Below are positions 38,001 through 47,045 of a DNA stretch of 64,000 bases, one piece after another. Position 1 is the first letter of the stretch. Every line of letters begins with the position of its first letter. The notes under the pieces were generated by a model. It worked only from the letters and a program-made list of their open reading frames with translations, searched no databases and had not been told where the DNA came from. Position numbers and translations under genes: made by a program. The DNA comes from Trileptium ribeirensis. Lineage: Eukaryota; Nematoda; Enoplea; Enoplida; Thoracostomopsidae. The stretch lies in contig JASANE010012226.1 in the NCBI GenBank assembly GCA_030248225.1, positions 1-64,000 of the forward strand, written 5' to 3'.

Positions 38001-39392
38001 GAAAAATTGGCAGGTGCCATTACATAACAAGGCTGAACCACAATTAAAAGCTAACAAGCTACCCTGTCGGAAACACATACTATGTGTCAAGAACTTTGGT
38101 TTGAAAAAGAAAAAGTTTTCTTCTTAAAAGAAGAATGTCACAGCAGTCATAGACAGCATTAACAATAGAATTTATGCGCCTGGACTACATATAGTTATTT
38201 AAATATAAACTTTACGACGGTTCAGCATAATATATGGTTTTTGAAACATGTCAAATTATTTGACTTCAGCGTTTGCGAATATGCTGTCTATGAAATAGCA
38301 AGAATGAATTCAGACCTGGTAAAGTTGATAATATAATTTTCGATGTCATCAATTCTCGGAATTCCTAAATGTTTTCATCTCAATTGTAGTCAACAAATCC
38401 GAGACGTTTGCTGCATCCCATTTTTGCCTGGCATGCAGACTCCAGCGGTCGGATCTGAAAAAGCTTTTATGACTATAACAGATATGTGCAGTGCAGTGCA
38501 ATTAAAGCTGTAAGGCACACTCTGACAGAAGGTGAAATCAATGTCACAGCCTGACGGCTGTGACAAAAACCAGTTTCCCAACTTACGTGTTATATAACGT
38601 ATAACTTTTGACGAAATAATATTAATCTATTATCAGGCAATCAAGAAGACACTTGAAAAAGCTTGTAAATGCCACGGTGTGTCCGGATCTTGTCAAATGA
38701 AGACATGTTGGAAGGCAACCGCAAACCTTAATGCCATTGGCACCTTTCTCAAGAAAAAATACCAGCGTCCGCGGTTGCTGTCTAACTCTCACCAGGCAAC
38801 AACAACAACTCAAACCCGTACTAAAACTAATTCCTCGTCCATTCGCCGACGTGCCACATACCATGCTTCAGGGCGCCCTTTCCTTGGACCGACAAGGAAC
38901 CGTCTAATCAATCGTCGCTACGTTTCTTCGGCTGCCCCACCGCTTAAGCGTTATATCAACTATCAAAGTTATCACCCCAACCAATACCAACGAAACTATC
39001 ACGATCTTTCACGTTCAGACATTATGAACAGCTATTTTCGTAGCAGTCGTCGTCGGGAGCAATCGATCAAAAGACGATCGCAGCGACGACGCAACTACAG
39101 CATCAGCCACAAAGCAAGAGCTGGGAAAGCTGATCTCGTTCATTTTGAAAATTCTCCGTCGTTCTGCTATCCAGATGCCAAGTTGCGTACGCCGGGGACT
39201 CGTGGCCGAATTTGTGCCATTCGCAACGCAACCCATATTGAGGCATCGCATTGCGATCATTTGTGTTGTAATCGAGGGTGGACCGTAGAACCGCGGACGG
39301 TTCGTGAAAAATGTGACTGTGAATTTCACTGGTGTTGCGAAGTAACGTGTCGGACGTGTGAAAAAGTTCAATTTGTGTCCAAATGTAAATGA
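31899..39392 (+). CDS. wnt9-like: Wnt ligand gene, Wnt9-like (five exons; signal-peptide exon not found)
   Basis: Secreted lipid-modified Wnt signalling ligand. Exons at 31899-32018, 33220-33512, 34471-34583, 36235-36396 and 38637-39392 join with consistent phases (2, 1, 0, 0) into 480 codons plus TGA. Visible Wnt motifs in order: LLQLCK, ECQRQMKYSRWDC, GYKETAYLLALSSAGV, a CHCD block, WEWAGCS, HNLKVGR, CKCHGVSGSC with the Ser that is acylated in the family (residue 245 of this partial chain), ENSPSFC, and a Cys-rich C terminus with FHWCCEVTCRTC. The GYKETA block and ENSPSFC look most like Wnt9; Wnt11 or another divergent Wnt remains possible. At over 480 residues it is longer than the usual 350-370, owing to insertions after RWDC and between KKKYQ and LVHF. 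The first exon, with start codon and signal peptide, was not identified; it should lie upstream and end in phase 2. Confidence 0.9.
32783..32848 (+). pseudogene. Decayed partial duplicate of Wnt exon b
   Basis: After CCAG the sequence ACAAAACACCGACGTTTC and later CTGCGCGAATGTAAACGTAA match the exon b start (ACAAAACACCGATGTCGC, GTCCGCGAATGTCAGCGTCA). The middle is shortened and the frame lost. Upstream intron sequence is duplicated too (about 32683-32782 with 32852-32955), so this is a tandem segmental duplication. Confidence 0.8.
32960..33180 (+). mobile_element. TTAA-flanked composite element just upstream of Wnt exon b
   Basis: TTAA lies on both sides (32956-32959, 33181-33184). It starts TCCTTTCTCGCATAC and ends TAATTCGGGCGGCAAAAGA, equivalent to the reversed ends of the 60172-60434 copy. 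It interrupts the duplicated intron segment and leaves 35 bases before the exon acceptor. Confidence 0.8.
33220..33512 (+). CDS. wnt9-like: Wnt9-like exon b (ECQRQM...RWDC plus extension)
   Basis: The acceptor is ATATTTCAG and the donor is G|GTAAGT in phase 1. The exon encodes QNTDVAIVAVAGLQEAVREC and then QRQMKYSRWDC, the Wnt EC-x-QF-x-RWNC signature with Asp in place of Asn. About 60 residues follow RWDC before the exon ends LPILKHG, much more than the roughly 10 that usually separate RWNC from the ETAF block. The extra segment is rich in Ser, Gln, Met and His. A decayed partial duplicate of this exon lies at 32783-32848, and a TTAA-flanked mobile element ends 39 bases upstream of the exon. 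Confidence 0.92.
34471..34583 (+). CDS. wnt9-like: Wnt9-like exon c (KETA helix and CHCD)
   Basis: The acceptor is TTCTACTTTAG, and GT completes the split Gly codon. The exon reads GYKETAYLLALSSAGVAWSV and continues to a CSQGRLSSCHCD block, ending DFDQ in phase 0 at GTAAAC. It corresponds to the KETAFLYAISSAG ... ACSxGRxxxCxCD block of Wnt proteins; Gly-Phe/Tyr-Lys-Glu-Thr-Ala and the GR before the cysteines are typical of Wnt9. Confidence 0.93.
34880..35034 (-). mobile_element. tRNA-Met-derived SINE in Wnt intron
   Basis: On the - strand it begins GGCAGTGTAGCGGAGTGG, an A-box-like start. An anticodon-loop-like CTTCATAA (CAT, Met) follows, then AGTTCGAATCC (B box), then CTCCTTGGGCAAGGGACTC. 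The intact A and B boxes would allow polymerase III transcription. The CTTGCCCAAGG word is, from memory, common in deuterostome SINEs. Confidence 0.8.
35287..35538. mobile_element. MITE with TACACT..GAGTC ends in Wnt intron
   Basis: Left TACACTCTGAAAACTCTGAG and right GAGCTTTTTATAGTGTA are inverted. The interior is built from TGACTCA/TGAGTCA words in both directions. A possible relative lies at 18045-18165. Confidence 0.6.
35550..35790. mobile_element. Possible short element with CCTAATCC / TTAGGC ends
   Basis: GATACTAAACGTGCCTAATCC at the left and GCTTAGGCTTAGTATATC at the right are imperfect inverses. TTAGGC-like hexamers repeat at both ends. Confidence 0.35.
36235..36396 (+). CDS. wnt9-like: Wnt9-like exon d (WEWAGCS ... 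HNLKVGR)
   Basis: The acceptor is CTTTCTTACAG and the donor is GTG|GTAAGT, in phase 0 at both ends. The 54 codons include RWEWAGCSYSVKYG, equal to the family W-x-WGGCSDN-x-x-(F/Y)G, with Ala, Tyr and Ser replacing Gly, Asp and Asn. A basic stretch follows (RNKSKKQRRN), then HNLKVGRV, the conserved HN-x-x-x-G-R just before the classical Wnt intron position. Confidence 0.92.
36397..38636 (+). other. wnt9-like: Wnt intron before the last exon
   Basis: The intron is 2240 bases. It holds the hairpin GTCACAGCCTGACGGCTGTG at about 38540, whose near-inverse recurs at about 41736, and otherwise nothing recognised. Confidence 0.6.
38637..39392 (+). CDS. wnt9-like: Wnt9-like last exon (CKCHGVSGSC, long basic linker, Cys-rich C terminus)
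   Basis: The acceptor is TATTATCAG and the stop is TGA at 39390-39392. The exon opens AIKKTLEKACKCHGVSGSC, then KTCWK and KKKYQ. A linker of about 120 residues (Thr, Ser, Arg, Tyr and His rich, with RRREQSIKRRSQRRR near its end) precedes LVHFENSPSFC. The rest keeps the Wnt C-terminal cysteines, including LCCNRGW, CDCEFHWCCEVTC and a final SKCK. Wnt9 proteins have a much shorter linker here. Runs such as KRRSQRRR resemble proprotein-convertase sites, but cleavage is unproven. An AATAAA at 39680-39685 is a candidate polyadenylation signal. Confidence 0.95.
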   Translation, partial: AIKKTLEKACKCHGVSGSCQMKTCWKATANLNAIGTFLKKKYQRPRLLSNSHQATTTTQTRTKTNSSSIRRRATYHASGRPFLGPTRNRLINRRYVSSAAPPLKRYINYQSYHPNQYQRNYHDLSRSDIMNSYFRSSRRREQSIKRRSQRRRNYSISHKARAGKADLVHFENSPSFCYPDAKLRTPGTRGRICAIRNATHIEASHCDHLCCNRGWTVEPRTVREKCDCEFHWCCEVTCRTCEKVQFVSKCK

Positions 39393-40029
39393 TGCGGTAA
39401 TATATAGTGGACTCTGTTACAAACAGGTTATACATGACTAAAGTTTGACGCTATAACGCATCATAGGGTAATAGAAAATGCCGAATGTGGTAGCGTTTGA
39501 GATGTCAGAAATCAAGTTGAGATGGCACTGTAGTAGGTTACAAGACGCCACGAGAGTTAGTGTGAAATTTCGTACTATAACGCTCACAAAATATTTTTGA
39601 GTTTTAAAATATAATCAACTTTTAAGTTTTTGGTTCCCAACATTGCTCGATATGTGAAGGTAAAGCAACAATTGCCCAAAATAAACCGACAAAGCTTTGA
39701 ATTCCTACCTAGTGTTATTAATGCTGCAACATTCGATGCAAACCGTAAAAAATTCGTGGTATTCCTAACACAAGTTTATTTCCTAAAATTTTCGGAGAGT
39801 AGGCGGACAAAACCGGTAAAATATATACATTCACTACGGTGGCTGTATACTGTTTTGGAGTATTGTGAAGGGTTACCCGCGGTTCCAAAGCAACGACAGA
39901 AGTCAAAGCGCCTGCGAAGCGAATGAGTAAACTTCCTGCATTAAAGAAATGTATGATAACCATTACAGCGTTAAGGTCTGCTGTCCAGTGTCCATTCAAG
40001 CAGATGGTAGACTTTGTGGGTCAAATTTT
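39393..40029. other. Wnt 3' flank
   Basis: Overlapping 90-100-codon frames on both strands lack any motif. The first part is presumably 3' untranslated region. Confidence 0.4.
39680..39685 (+). terminator. Candidate polyadenylation signal AATAAA for the Wnt gene
   Basis: This is the first AATAAA noted downstream of the Wnt stop codon, 288 bases after it. Others occur near 40396 and 40465, so the actual cleavage site cannot be chosen from sequence alone. Confidence 0.35.
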
Positions 40030-40325
40030 TTTAAGTTTTCGGAAGGTAAAGTTGAGAAATTGCCGGATTTTCCAGCTCCAGCATGGCTCTTAATATCGGC
40101 TTGGTTTGGTTCTAGGAGTAAACAGGCTCGGCTCGGATGTTCCGATGGCAAGCCAGGTTTGGCTCTCAAAAGCTCATAATTGTAATTATGTACCCCGGCT
40201 TTTTGAGGTCTACAACTAGGCTCGGCCCACACATACAGATCTTAGACTCTGGCTCGGTACGGTTCCATATATATATACCAAGCAGGGGATACTTTACTAT
40301 AGAATCAAGCAGAACCTAAACTCTC
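40030..40325. mobile_element. Possible hAT-like end with iterated GGCTC words
   Basis: AGGCTCGGCTCGGATG, TTTGGCTCTC, TAGGCTCGGCCC and TGGCTCGGTACGG recur within 150 bases, like the word-iterated ends of other elements here. The termini were not fixed. Confidence 0.3.
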
Positions 40326-40739
40326 ACCTCTACATCTTTGAACGAAAAAGCCTGATCCATTCTTAGTATTTTGTAGCAATCGTAAATTATTGCAAATAAA
40401 GCTCATTTAGTTTAGTAAATCTTAGCGCCTGAGTTGATAGGACCTCTTAGTTATCGAAATAACTGGAAATAAATATTTTTTGACATCTAAAACAATTTTG
40501 CACATTAATATTAATACAAACCACTCAACATTCAGTTTTGAACTATAAAACATATATTTTAGACTACTGTATTTTAGACTGCATAAATTAACCGATAAAA
40601 ACCTAAGTGACTAAAGAAAAGAACTCATTTGACGGTAGTGAAAATGTAATATAAACATAATTCACTTTTCAGGGTACTTTCGGTTAGCAGCCACCCTGCC
40701 CGGAAATGTTCAACTTTGAAGATACTTCGACAATTTCAG

Positions 40740-40897
40740 TAATTTCGACTCAGGTCGTCACAGTGGCTCAAATGGCTTATAAAATTACATAAATATTGTG
40801 AAAATTTTTGGTAACCCAAAAAATCCAACACATTGTCACCAAAATGCCCTAGTGGCCATTTCTGAACCACTCGCCGAGCCGAGTCTAATAATACTCA
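40740..40897. mobile_element. Diverged copy of the 21219 MITE
   Basis: It has TTTCGACTCAGGTCG at the left, CGCCGAGCCGAGTCTAATA inverted at the right, and AATTTTTGGTAACCCAAAAAATC inside, as at 21219-21380. Confidence 0.55.
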
Positions 40898-42270
40898 GCT
40901 AATATAACTGTATTCAAAACTGACCATTTCCGGGCTATAGACTAATCTCTTTAAAACTGTATTCAGAAATGTATCTAGTTCCTTAACAGTGATATAAATT
41001 TATCTTGCTAAACATATATTCAGTTGCGCATTCGGACTAGTCAGATGTATTATTGTGCAGTGAGATAAGGACAAGGTAGCGCGTTTACACTCTTCTGGCT
41101 GAATTTCTGTTTATATTATAGAAATTCACTAGTTTGTTACAGTGTCGGAGACAGTATTTCAATGATGGGGTTACGTCTTATGTAATTTTTTCTCAAGGCG
41201 AATACTGAGCTACTGAATATGCAACGTTTGGTGAGAATACCAGGGCTGTTCCTTTGTCAAGTCAGTTCACGATCTCAAAACCCGCCACAGCGCACAAGGT
41301 CACGCTCATAGCTTATACATGTGCGAAATTGGCAAATGTATGGATGTATTATATACATTTGTTTTCGTTTATACAGCACAGAATCCAGACACGTTTATCG
41401 AAATATTAATGATGGTTGTGTCACAAAAACAACACCTAATAGCAGAACGCATGCCCTGTGCCCATGTGCACTGCCTTAGCTACATCCGGGTTTGTTAACA
41501 TTTTTCCCGGGCTCAAACACAACTATAATCTGCTGTTAATAGTTGTGTATTAATTAGACATGAGACATGTATGTATACGACATATATTAAAAAATCATAA
41601 AATTCCGGCGAAGTATGGTATTGTATTTATATACTATCGTATCAATGTAACAAAATTTTAGATTATATAAATCTGCATTCAAGATCCATGAAGTTGTTTT
41701 GAGTTATACAACCTAAAATTATATATGTCTTTGTCACAGCCGTCAGGCTATCACATTGTTATCAGATTTTATATGACTCAAAGTGTGAATTTATTGGTTA
41801 TTACACATTACCGAAAGCATCATTTTATGACCATCTGTGTATAGCAATTTCGACAGTGATTTGACATGTATAACATTATTTAATAATAAACATTAAAGAC
41901 TGGGTCTAATTTTGTCTCGGATGTTGTCGTGGAATCGCCTTGCAAAACCAGCGACGGCCCAACAATGCGAGACAGCGCTAAGTTCTGATATGTCATTCGG
42001 CAATAAATTTACCGTATAATGAAGTATATGATAACTAGCCTTAGGAAATGACACTGCTGTAGTTATAATGTGCACTAAATAATGGCCATTAGCACAGGCA
42101 TACAATGAAAATGTAATTGTGGCCTATATGTGACTGAGCATGCAAATTAGATTTATTAAATAAATTATATTTACATAATAGTTATCTTTAAGTTTTAATC
42201 ATATATAGCAGTCTTCAGACTAGAAATATGAGCAAATCAGTTTTGTGATTTAGATTTAAAAGCTTCTTTG
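40898..42270. other. Unassigned AT-rich DNA
   Basis: It contains only the partner hairpin GTCACAGCCGTCAGGCTATCAC at about 41737. Confidence 0.4.
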
Positions 42271-42491
42271 CATACCAAATTAGTGCGCCAAAATCGACTA
42301 ACTCTAGAACACGGGATAACGAAAGCAGCAGATTACGCTGTCGGTAGAAATATAACTACAAGACTTAGATATTTTTCAGTGACAAGTGGCCGAAAGGTAT
42401 GGGGTCGACTTGATGCACGCGCGGTTTTGGCTCAAGATTAGAATAGAAATCGCGTTTTACTGCTTTCATTTCAATTAAGATATTTCGCCGT
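42271..42491 (+). repeat. Long direct repeat, copy 1
   Basis: CATACCAAATTAGTGCGCCA through AATTAAGATATTTCGCCG is shared with 43414-43627 at high identity. A short piece recurs at about 62448 (GATTAGTGCGCTAAAAC). Confidence 0.92.
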
Positions 42492-42662
42492 TTACCTTTT
42501 TCATTTTAGTAGAGTTTTTACATATGTGTATATTGAGAACATAATACTGCGGCAATGCGTTTCCGACTAATCTGCCTCAGTGTAAAAATCATATAGCAAA
42601 CCATAATTTTGACTGTAAAGCTCGTTATCATAGTGTATGAAAATATACATCCAGACACAATC

Positions 42663-42763
42663 TAAAGGTTTGAGACAGGCGTTGGGACAAAAATATGGTT
42701 AAACCTCGCATAGCAGCAAAGCGACAAGCCAGGCCACGAAATCCGGGACGCTGCCCAACACTA
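42663..42763. mobile_element. Tiny element with CGTTGGG / CCCAACAC ends
   Basis: GACAGGCGTTGGGACA and GGACGCTGCCCAACACTA are inverted and resemble the termini of 22397-23198. At about 100 bases it would be a strongly deleted derivative. Confidence 0.45.
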
Positions 42764-42899
42764 TACTTGAGTGTAGATACATAATTAGGAATTAAGAAAG
42801 CAACTGTGATTCTGAGATTATCAATATAAAGCCCCTTGACTAACATGAACCTTGTGCCAGTTCGAGTAACCCCGAACGATACGTACCCTAACTTGATTG

Positions 42900-43320
42900 T
42901 CTTACCTACAGTACTCGTCAATATATATTGCCTTAAAAGTTGCATGATGACATTTCATACAGTTATTGTGTGACATTATTTTGCTACAATTTGTATAGAA
43001 AATAACACAAAAACGAGCTCTTGTGTGGCGAACAAACCCTACATCAAGTGTGTACCAATTTGTACAAAAATGTATGATTATGTCAACACAAGTTGTAACC
43101 AATGGAGCATAACAAATGTACGACTTACTGTTCATAATTTTTATGACTTGCGTCACAGAACAAGCATGATTATTTATATATCCTTTGTATGAATTTATAC
43201 ATAGGAATTGTATGATTTGTTGTACATAGCTTTGTATGAAATTATATACAGCATATGTATGATAAATTCTACATGAATTGCAGGAAATTGCATACAAAAA
43301 CAGTATGAATATTTGTACAT
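42900..43320. repeat. Degenerate TTTGTATGAATTTATACA minisatellite
   Basis: GTATGA/TCATAC and GTACAT/ATGTAC words alternate every 30-40 bases, for example TTTGTATGAATTTATACATA and TTTGTATGAAATTATATACA. A sparser version continues at 43680-43910. Confidence 0.6.
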
Positions 43321-43413
43321 AATTCGTGTAAAATTTCAGATAATTGTTTGTTTTGAAGCACTTAATTTTTTGAAGCTATATACGGCACATATATTATAAA
43401 TTAGAAAATTAGA

Positions 43414-43627
43414 CATACCAAATTAGTGCGCCAAAAACTATAGAGCACGGTATAACGAAAGCAGCAGATTACGCTGTCGGTAGAAATATAATTACATAAA
43501 TTGGATATTTTTCAGTGATAGGTGGCCGAAAGGTATGGGATCGACTTGACGTACGCGCGGTTTTAGATCAAGATTCGAACACAAATCGATTTTTACTGCT
43601 TTCATTTCAATTAAGATATATCGCCGT
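43414..43627 (+). repeat. Long direct repeat, copy 2
   Basis: It matches 42271-42491 (CATACCAAATTAGTGCGCCA, GAAAGCAGCAGATTACGCTG, GTGGCCGAAAGGTATGGG). The repeats could be ends of one retro-element or two copies of a short element; the roughly 920 bases between them show no gene. Confidence 0.92.
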
Positions 43628-44344
43628 AATAGAAGATTAATACAAAAAATTGTAATTATGTATAAACGTTGAAACATTAGATATCTTATTTCATAGAAAT
43701 ATTTGTAAAAATTTACATATTAGATATATCGTATTTAATACAAAAATATATAAAAATTCATACATTAAATATATTTAATTTCATATAACTAAATATATAA
43801 ATTCAGACAATTCAAATATTTTTCAGACAAATATATAACAAAATTCATACATTTTATACGTTGTGTTTCATACGATATGGATTCATATGATTCATTATTT
43901 ATTGAATTTGGTACTAATATACGTTAAGAGGCATATTCTTACATTATGAGGCATATTTTTGTTGCAATAAAGTGCCAAAATTCAATCAACTACAGTTATA
44001 TGTTTTATACAAATGGATCTGAAAATTCAGACAAAAGATAATGCCGCTGCATCAAACTCGATACAGAATTGTTGTGATATTCGTACGTTACAAATGTATC
44101 ATCTGTCACATTTAAATTATGTAAACCAGACCACACAAATAATGTATGACACAGTACATATATATGTATGAGATATATCGGTTACTTTTAAGAGGAAAGA
44201 CAAGAAAATGCGACTCCAGGCAGCAACTGAATTTATTGTCAGTAAATATTCATGCAGACAAATGCATAGTTGCTCAGTTGGAGTGGCCATATTTTTGATA
44301 CGTGGCTTTGTTAAATCATTTGTACGCTATACTTATTGAATTTT

Positions 44345-45165
44345 AAGTGTAGTGAGGGAAGAGCTAAGCAAATAATTCTCACTAGTCGTGACAATAGTGA
44401 AATTTGACAATGTCCGTTATTGCCCAAAGAAACGGGCCAAAAGAGCTCGGATTGGGCCTCCAAGATGCAGCTAAAATCACATCACTTATTGTAACTCGAC
44501 AACCGACGTAGATATCTCAGCCAAATTGGGCTCACTTTGTAGAGAAAATACGCATCTATAAAGCCGAATGTAATACTCTGACACGCTGTTCACTTATGTG
44601 ATCTAGGATTACTCTTAGGATTTGGGTCAAAACGAGTTCAAAACGGGGCCATAAAACCTAAAATATGTACATAAAAATTGCAATATCTCTACAGCAGTCG
44701 AGCTATATGAGGTTTTGGTCCCACTTTGCAGAACAATTCATCGGGTATGGGCCCCAAAATACACGGAAAAGGAAATATCTTCACAACCAAACGAGCTTTT
44801 AAGTGCTTTCGGTGTCATTTTTTGGTGCAATTTATTACCTGTTGTAGCAACAAATGTGCACTGCTACTATCATCTACGCGGCAAGGTAAGTCGGAATAGG
44901 TTTCCAATGGTCCCATGGGATCCGAAATATACGAAAACAGAAATATCTCCGCAACCACCCGAGCTATATATGTATTTTTTGGTGTCATTGTGTAGAGCAA
45001 TTCATTCCCTATGTAGGTTTATATGGTGTCCCGCTATTGTGATTATTTACGCTGTAGGATTGGGTCAAAATGGGTTTTTCAATCGGCCCATAGCATCCAA
45101 AATACGCAAGTATATCCTTTCAACTATTCAAGCAAAAAACTATTTGTGGGTTCATTTTGTAATTT
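44345..45165. repeat. Degenerate tandem repeat with GGATTTGGGTCAAAACG units
   Basis: Blocks such as AATATCTCCGCAACCACCCGAG, GGTGTCATT..TGTAGAGCAATT and GATTGGGTCAAAA recur roughly every 170-200 bases. The first 300 bases (GTGTAGTGAGGGAAGAGC, AACTCGACAACCGACGTAGA) recur in MED21 intron 2. Confidence 0.7.
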
Positions 45166-45329
45166 AATGCACAATGTCGCTGTGTACATTTCTATAAATT
45201 ACGTATTCAAAAGTCAGAATTCACCATATCGGCGATAAGAAAAGCTACTAGTATATACAAATTTTAAAATAAGGTATTGTCACTTAACTTACCTGATTAT
45301 ATATACATAATAAGCGTTTTGTGTCCACA

Positions 45330-46385
45330 GAATACATGATCATGCGCGGCATTCAGCATTTGCTCCCTCAGCTGTTAAGGAATAAAAAGCCTATGCGGTG
45401 CTCTTGCACTATCAACGGTCAGTTGTACCCATTGTGTGGGTCTCGCATATTTATAGCACATGCTACTGTTCTAATAGCTTCCACTAAACGATCGGTTACC
45501 TTTTCCTCCATCGTTTTTATTGCTCCTACAATAGGATCTTGCAGTTGGCCGCTGCAAATATCACTGGCCGTAGCAGGATTCTGTGTCAGTACTAAAACAG
45601 ATGCCATTATGCCTGTATGATCGCTGCGTAGAGCTTTGTGCAGCTTCTTGCAGGTTCTATGCGGCTCACAAGTACTGGAAGTTCCCTGGGTTTTTCAACT
45701 GTCATGGGTCTCTGAATAGTGCGTCAGCATTTAAATTCTGCTATAAGTATTTCCATGTGGTACTGTTGCAGAAGCAAACTGTAGCGGCACAGTCGACCAT
45801 GTGGATGTTTTACATTCAGGAGCTATCGCGACGGCTGGTGGTCTGTTGCTATGAAAAATTTCTTGCCGTACATATAAAGGCAAAACTGTCGATTAGCCCA
45901 AACAACTGCTAAACTTTCTTTTTCCATCGTTGCTTATCCTTGCTCAGCCTTATTAAGGACGCGACTGGCATACGTTATATGGAATTCTTTGTTGTCAAAT
46001 ATTTATATGGCTTAGCACTGCAGCAATTGCATCTTCACTAATCTGTTTGCAGCACGAATAGAAACGAAAAATCTGGAAAAGCCAAACTAGGCGGTGTACT
46101 TAACCATGTTTTCAAGATATCAAAAGTAGTCTGACTTTGTTCAGCCTATTGGAATGTGATTGCTTTTTATGTAGCGCGTGCAGCGATATTTTCGCTAATA
46201 ATCCTACCAACGGAAAACTTGTTTGGCAGCCCTCGGTGTCGGCCACGATTGATGATTTTGTCAACTTTGCTATATATCTTGTGGATAGAGACCCTCAGAT
46301 GATATATGGCCTAAGAACGATACCTTGCTACGTTCGAAATCACATTTCTTAAGCTTTAACCTAAGCAGGAGGCATAAACGAACCA
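45330..46385 (-). pseudogene. Decayed Ty3/gypsy reverse transcriptase-RNase H fragment
   Basis: Read on the - strand in changing frames, the order is that of Ty3/gypsy pol: a KKCDFERSKVSFLGH block near 46330, SLAFPDFSFLFVLQTD near 46070, EKESLAVVWA near 45920, MYGKKFFIATDHQP near 45850, LLNVKHPHGRL near 45800, then a linker ending near 45419. Several stops and frameshifts separate these blocks and the 5' half of the reverse transcriptase is missing. No LTRs, protease or integrase were identified. It is an inactive fragment. Confidence 0.85.
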
Positions 46386-46879
46386 TAAGCTTTCTGCTAA
46401 ATACAGCATCTATTTAACGGTTGGAAAGGCACTGGGGTAGTTACAAGACCTCATTAGTGTTTATACGGAATACAACCCTCTCATGGCAAAGATTTGACCA
46501 GATATACAACCTCCCTAAGTCATACAGTTCTTTCAAAGCCAAATACAAAACCCTCCGGCACATTATTCACTATATTTGAGTGAGATACAACTTACACTTC
46601 TATGTGGTTGTTTCAAGACTGAATTAGCATTAAAAGATGACGACAACGGCTCATTAGGATTACCAGGTTCATCGGCAGCCGGAAGAGACTTTGCGGCAAT
46701 ATGCGTTTAAATTGTTCATTTACGTCGATGTCGCTAATCAGATTATCAGATCAACGCATTGCAAGTACATGAGCGATTTAACAACCCTCGGCTGAATGGA
46801 CCTTGGAAGCATTGAAAGTAACATCCCAGAACTGCTTGACTCAGCAAGATTATGTATCTAGTCAGATCAGTTTGCATGA

Positions 46880-47045
46880 GCGCGTTGTATGATGTATGAA
46901 AGCTAGAGAGGTCTTCTATTTAGCACTAATGCCGTTCAAAGCGATGTATGAGAAGCCTGGAGCCTTCTGCTCAGCTATCTAGCAAGATCCCTATAACGAT
47001 GCGGTGTGCAGTACACACGCCCACCGTGGACCATAACACGATAAG
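46880..47045. mobile_element. Single diverged arm of the 27338-28477 element
   Basis: GAAGCTAGAGAG, TTCTGCTCAGCTATC, ACGATGCGG and CCGTGGACCATA occur in the same order and orientation as in 28300-28470. Confidence 0.6.

Noticed and set aside
38390..38512. Possible extra Wnt exon before the last exon (EKAFMTITD, with a GTAAGG donor)
   Set aside because: The KETA block is already provided by 34471-34583 and the pre-CKCHG block by 36235-36396, both with correct phases. This segment's phase does not join to either neighbour.
39015..39435. Long - strand frames of 110-118 codons
   Set aside because: They are shadows of the Wnt last exon on the opposite strand.
39630..39999. Overlapping 90-100-codon frames on both strands
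   Set aside because: They have no motif, overlap each other and lie in the presumed Wnt 3' region.
42628..43297. 105- and 131-codon - strand frames
   Set aside because: They cover a small transposon end and a TATGA-word minisatellite, so the open frame is a by-product of the repeat.
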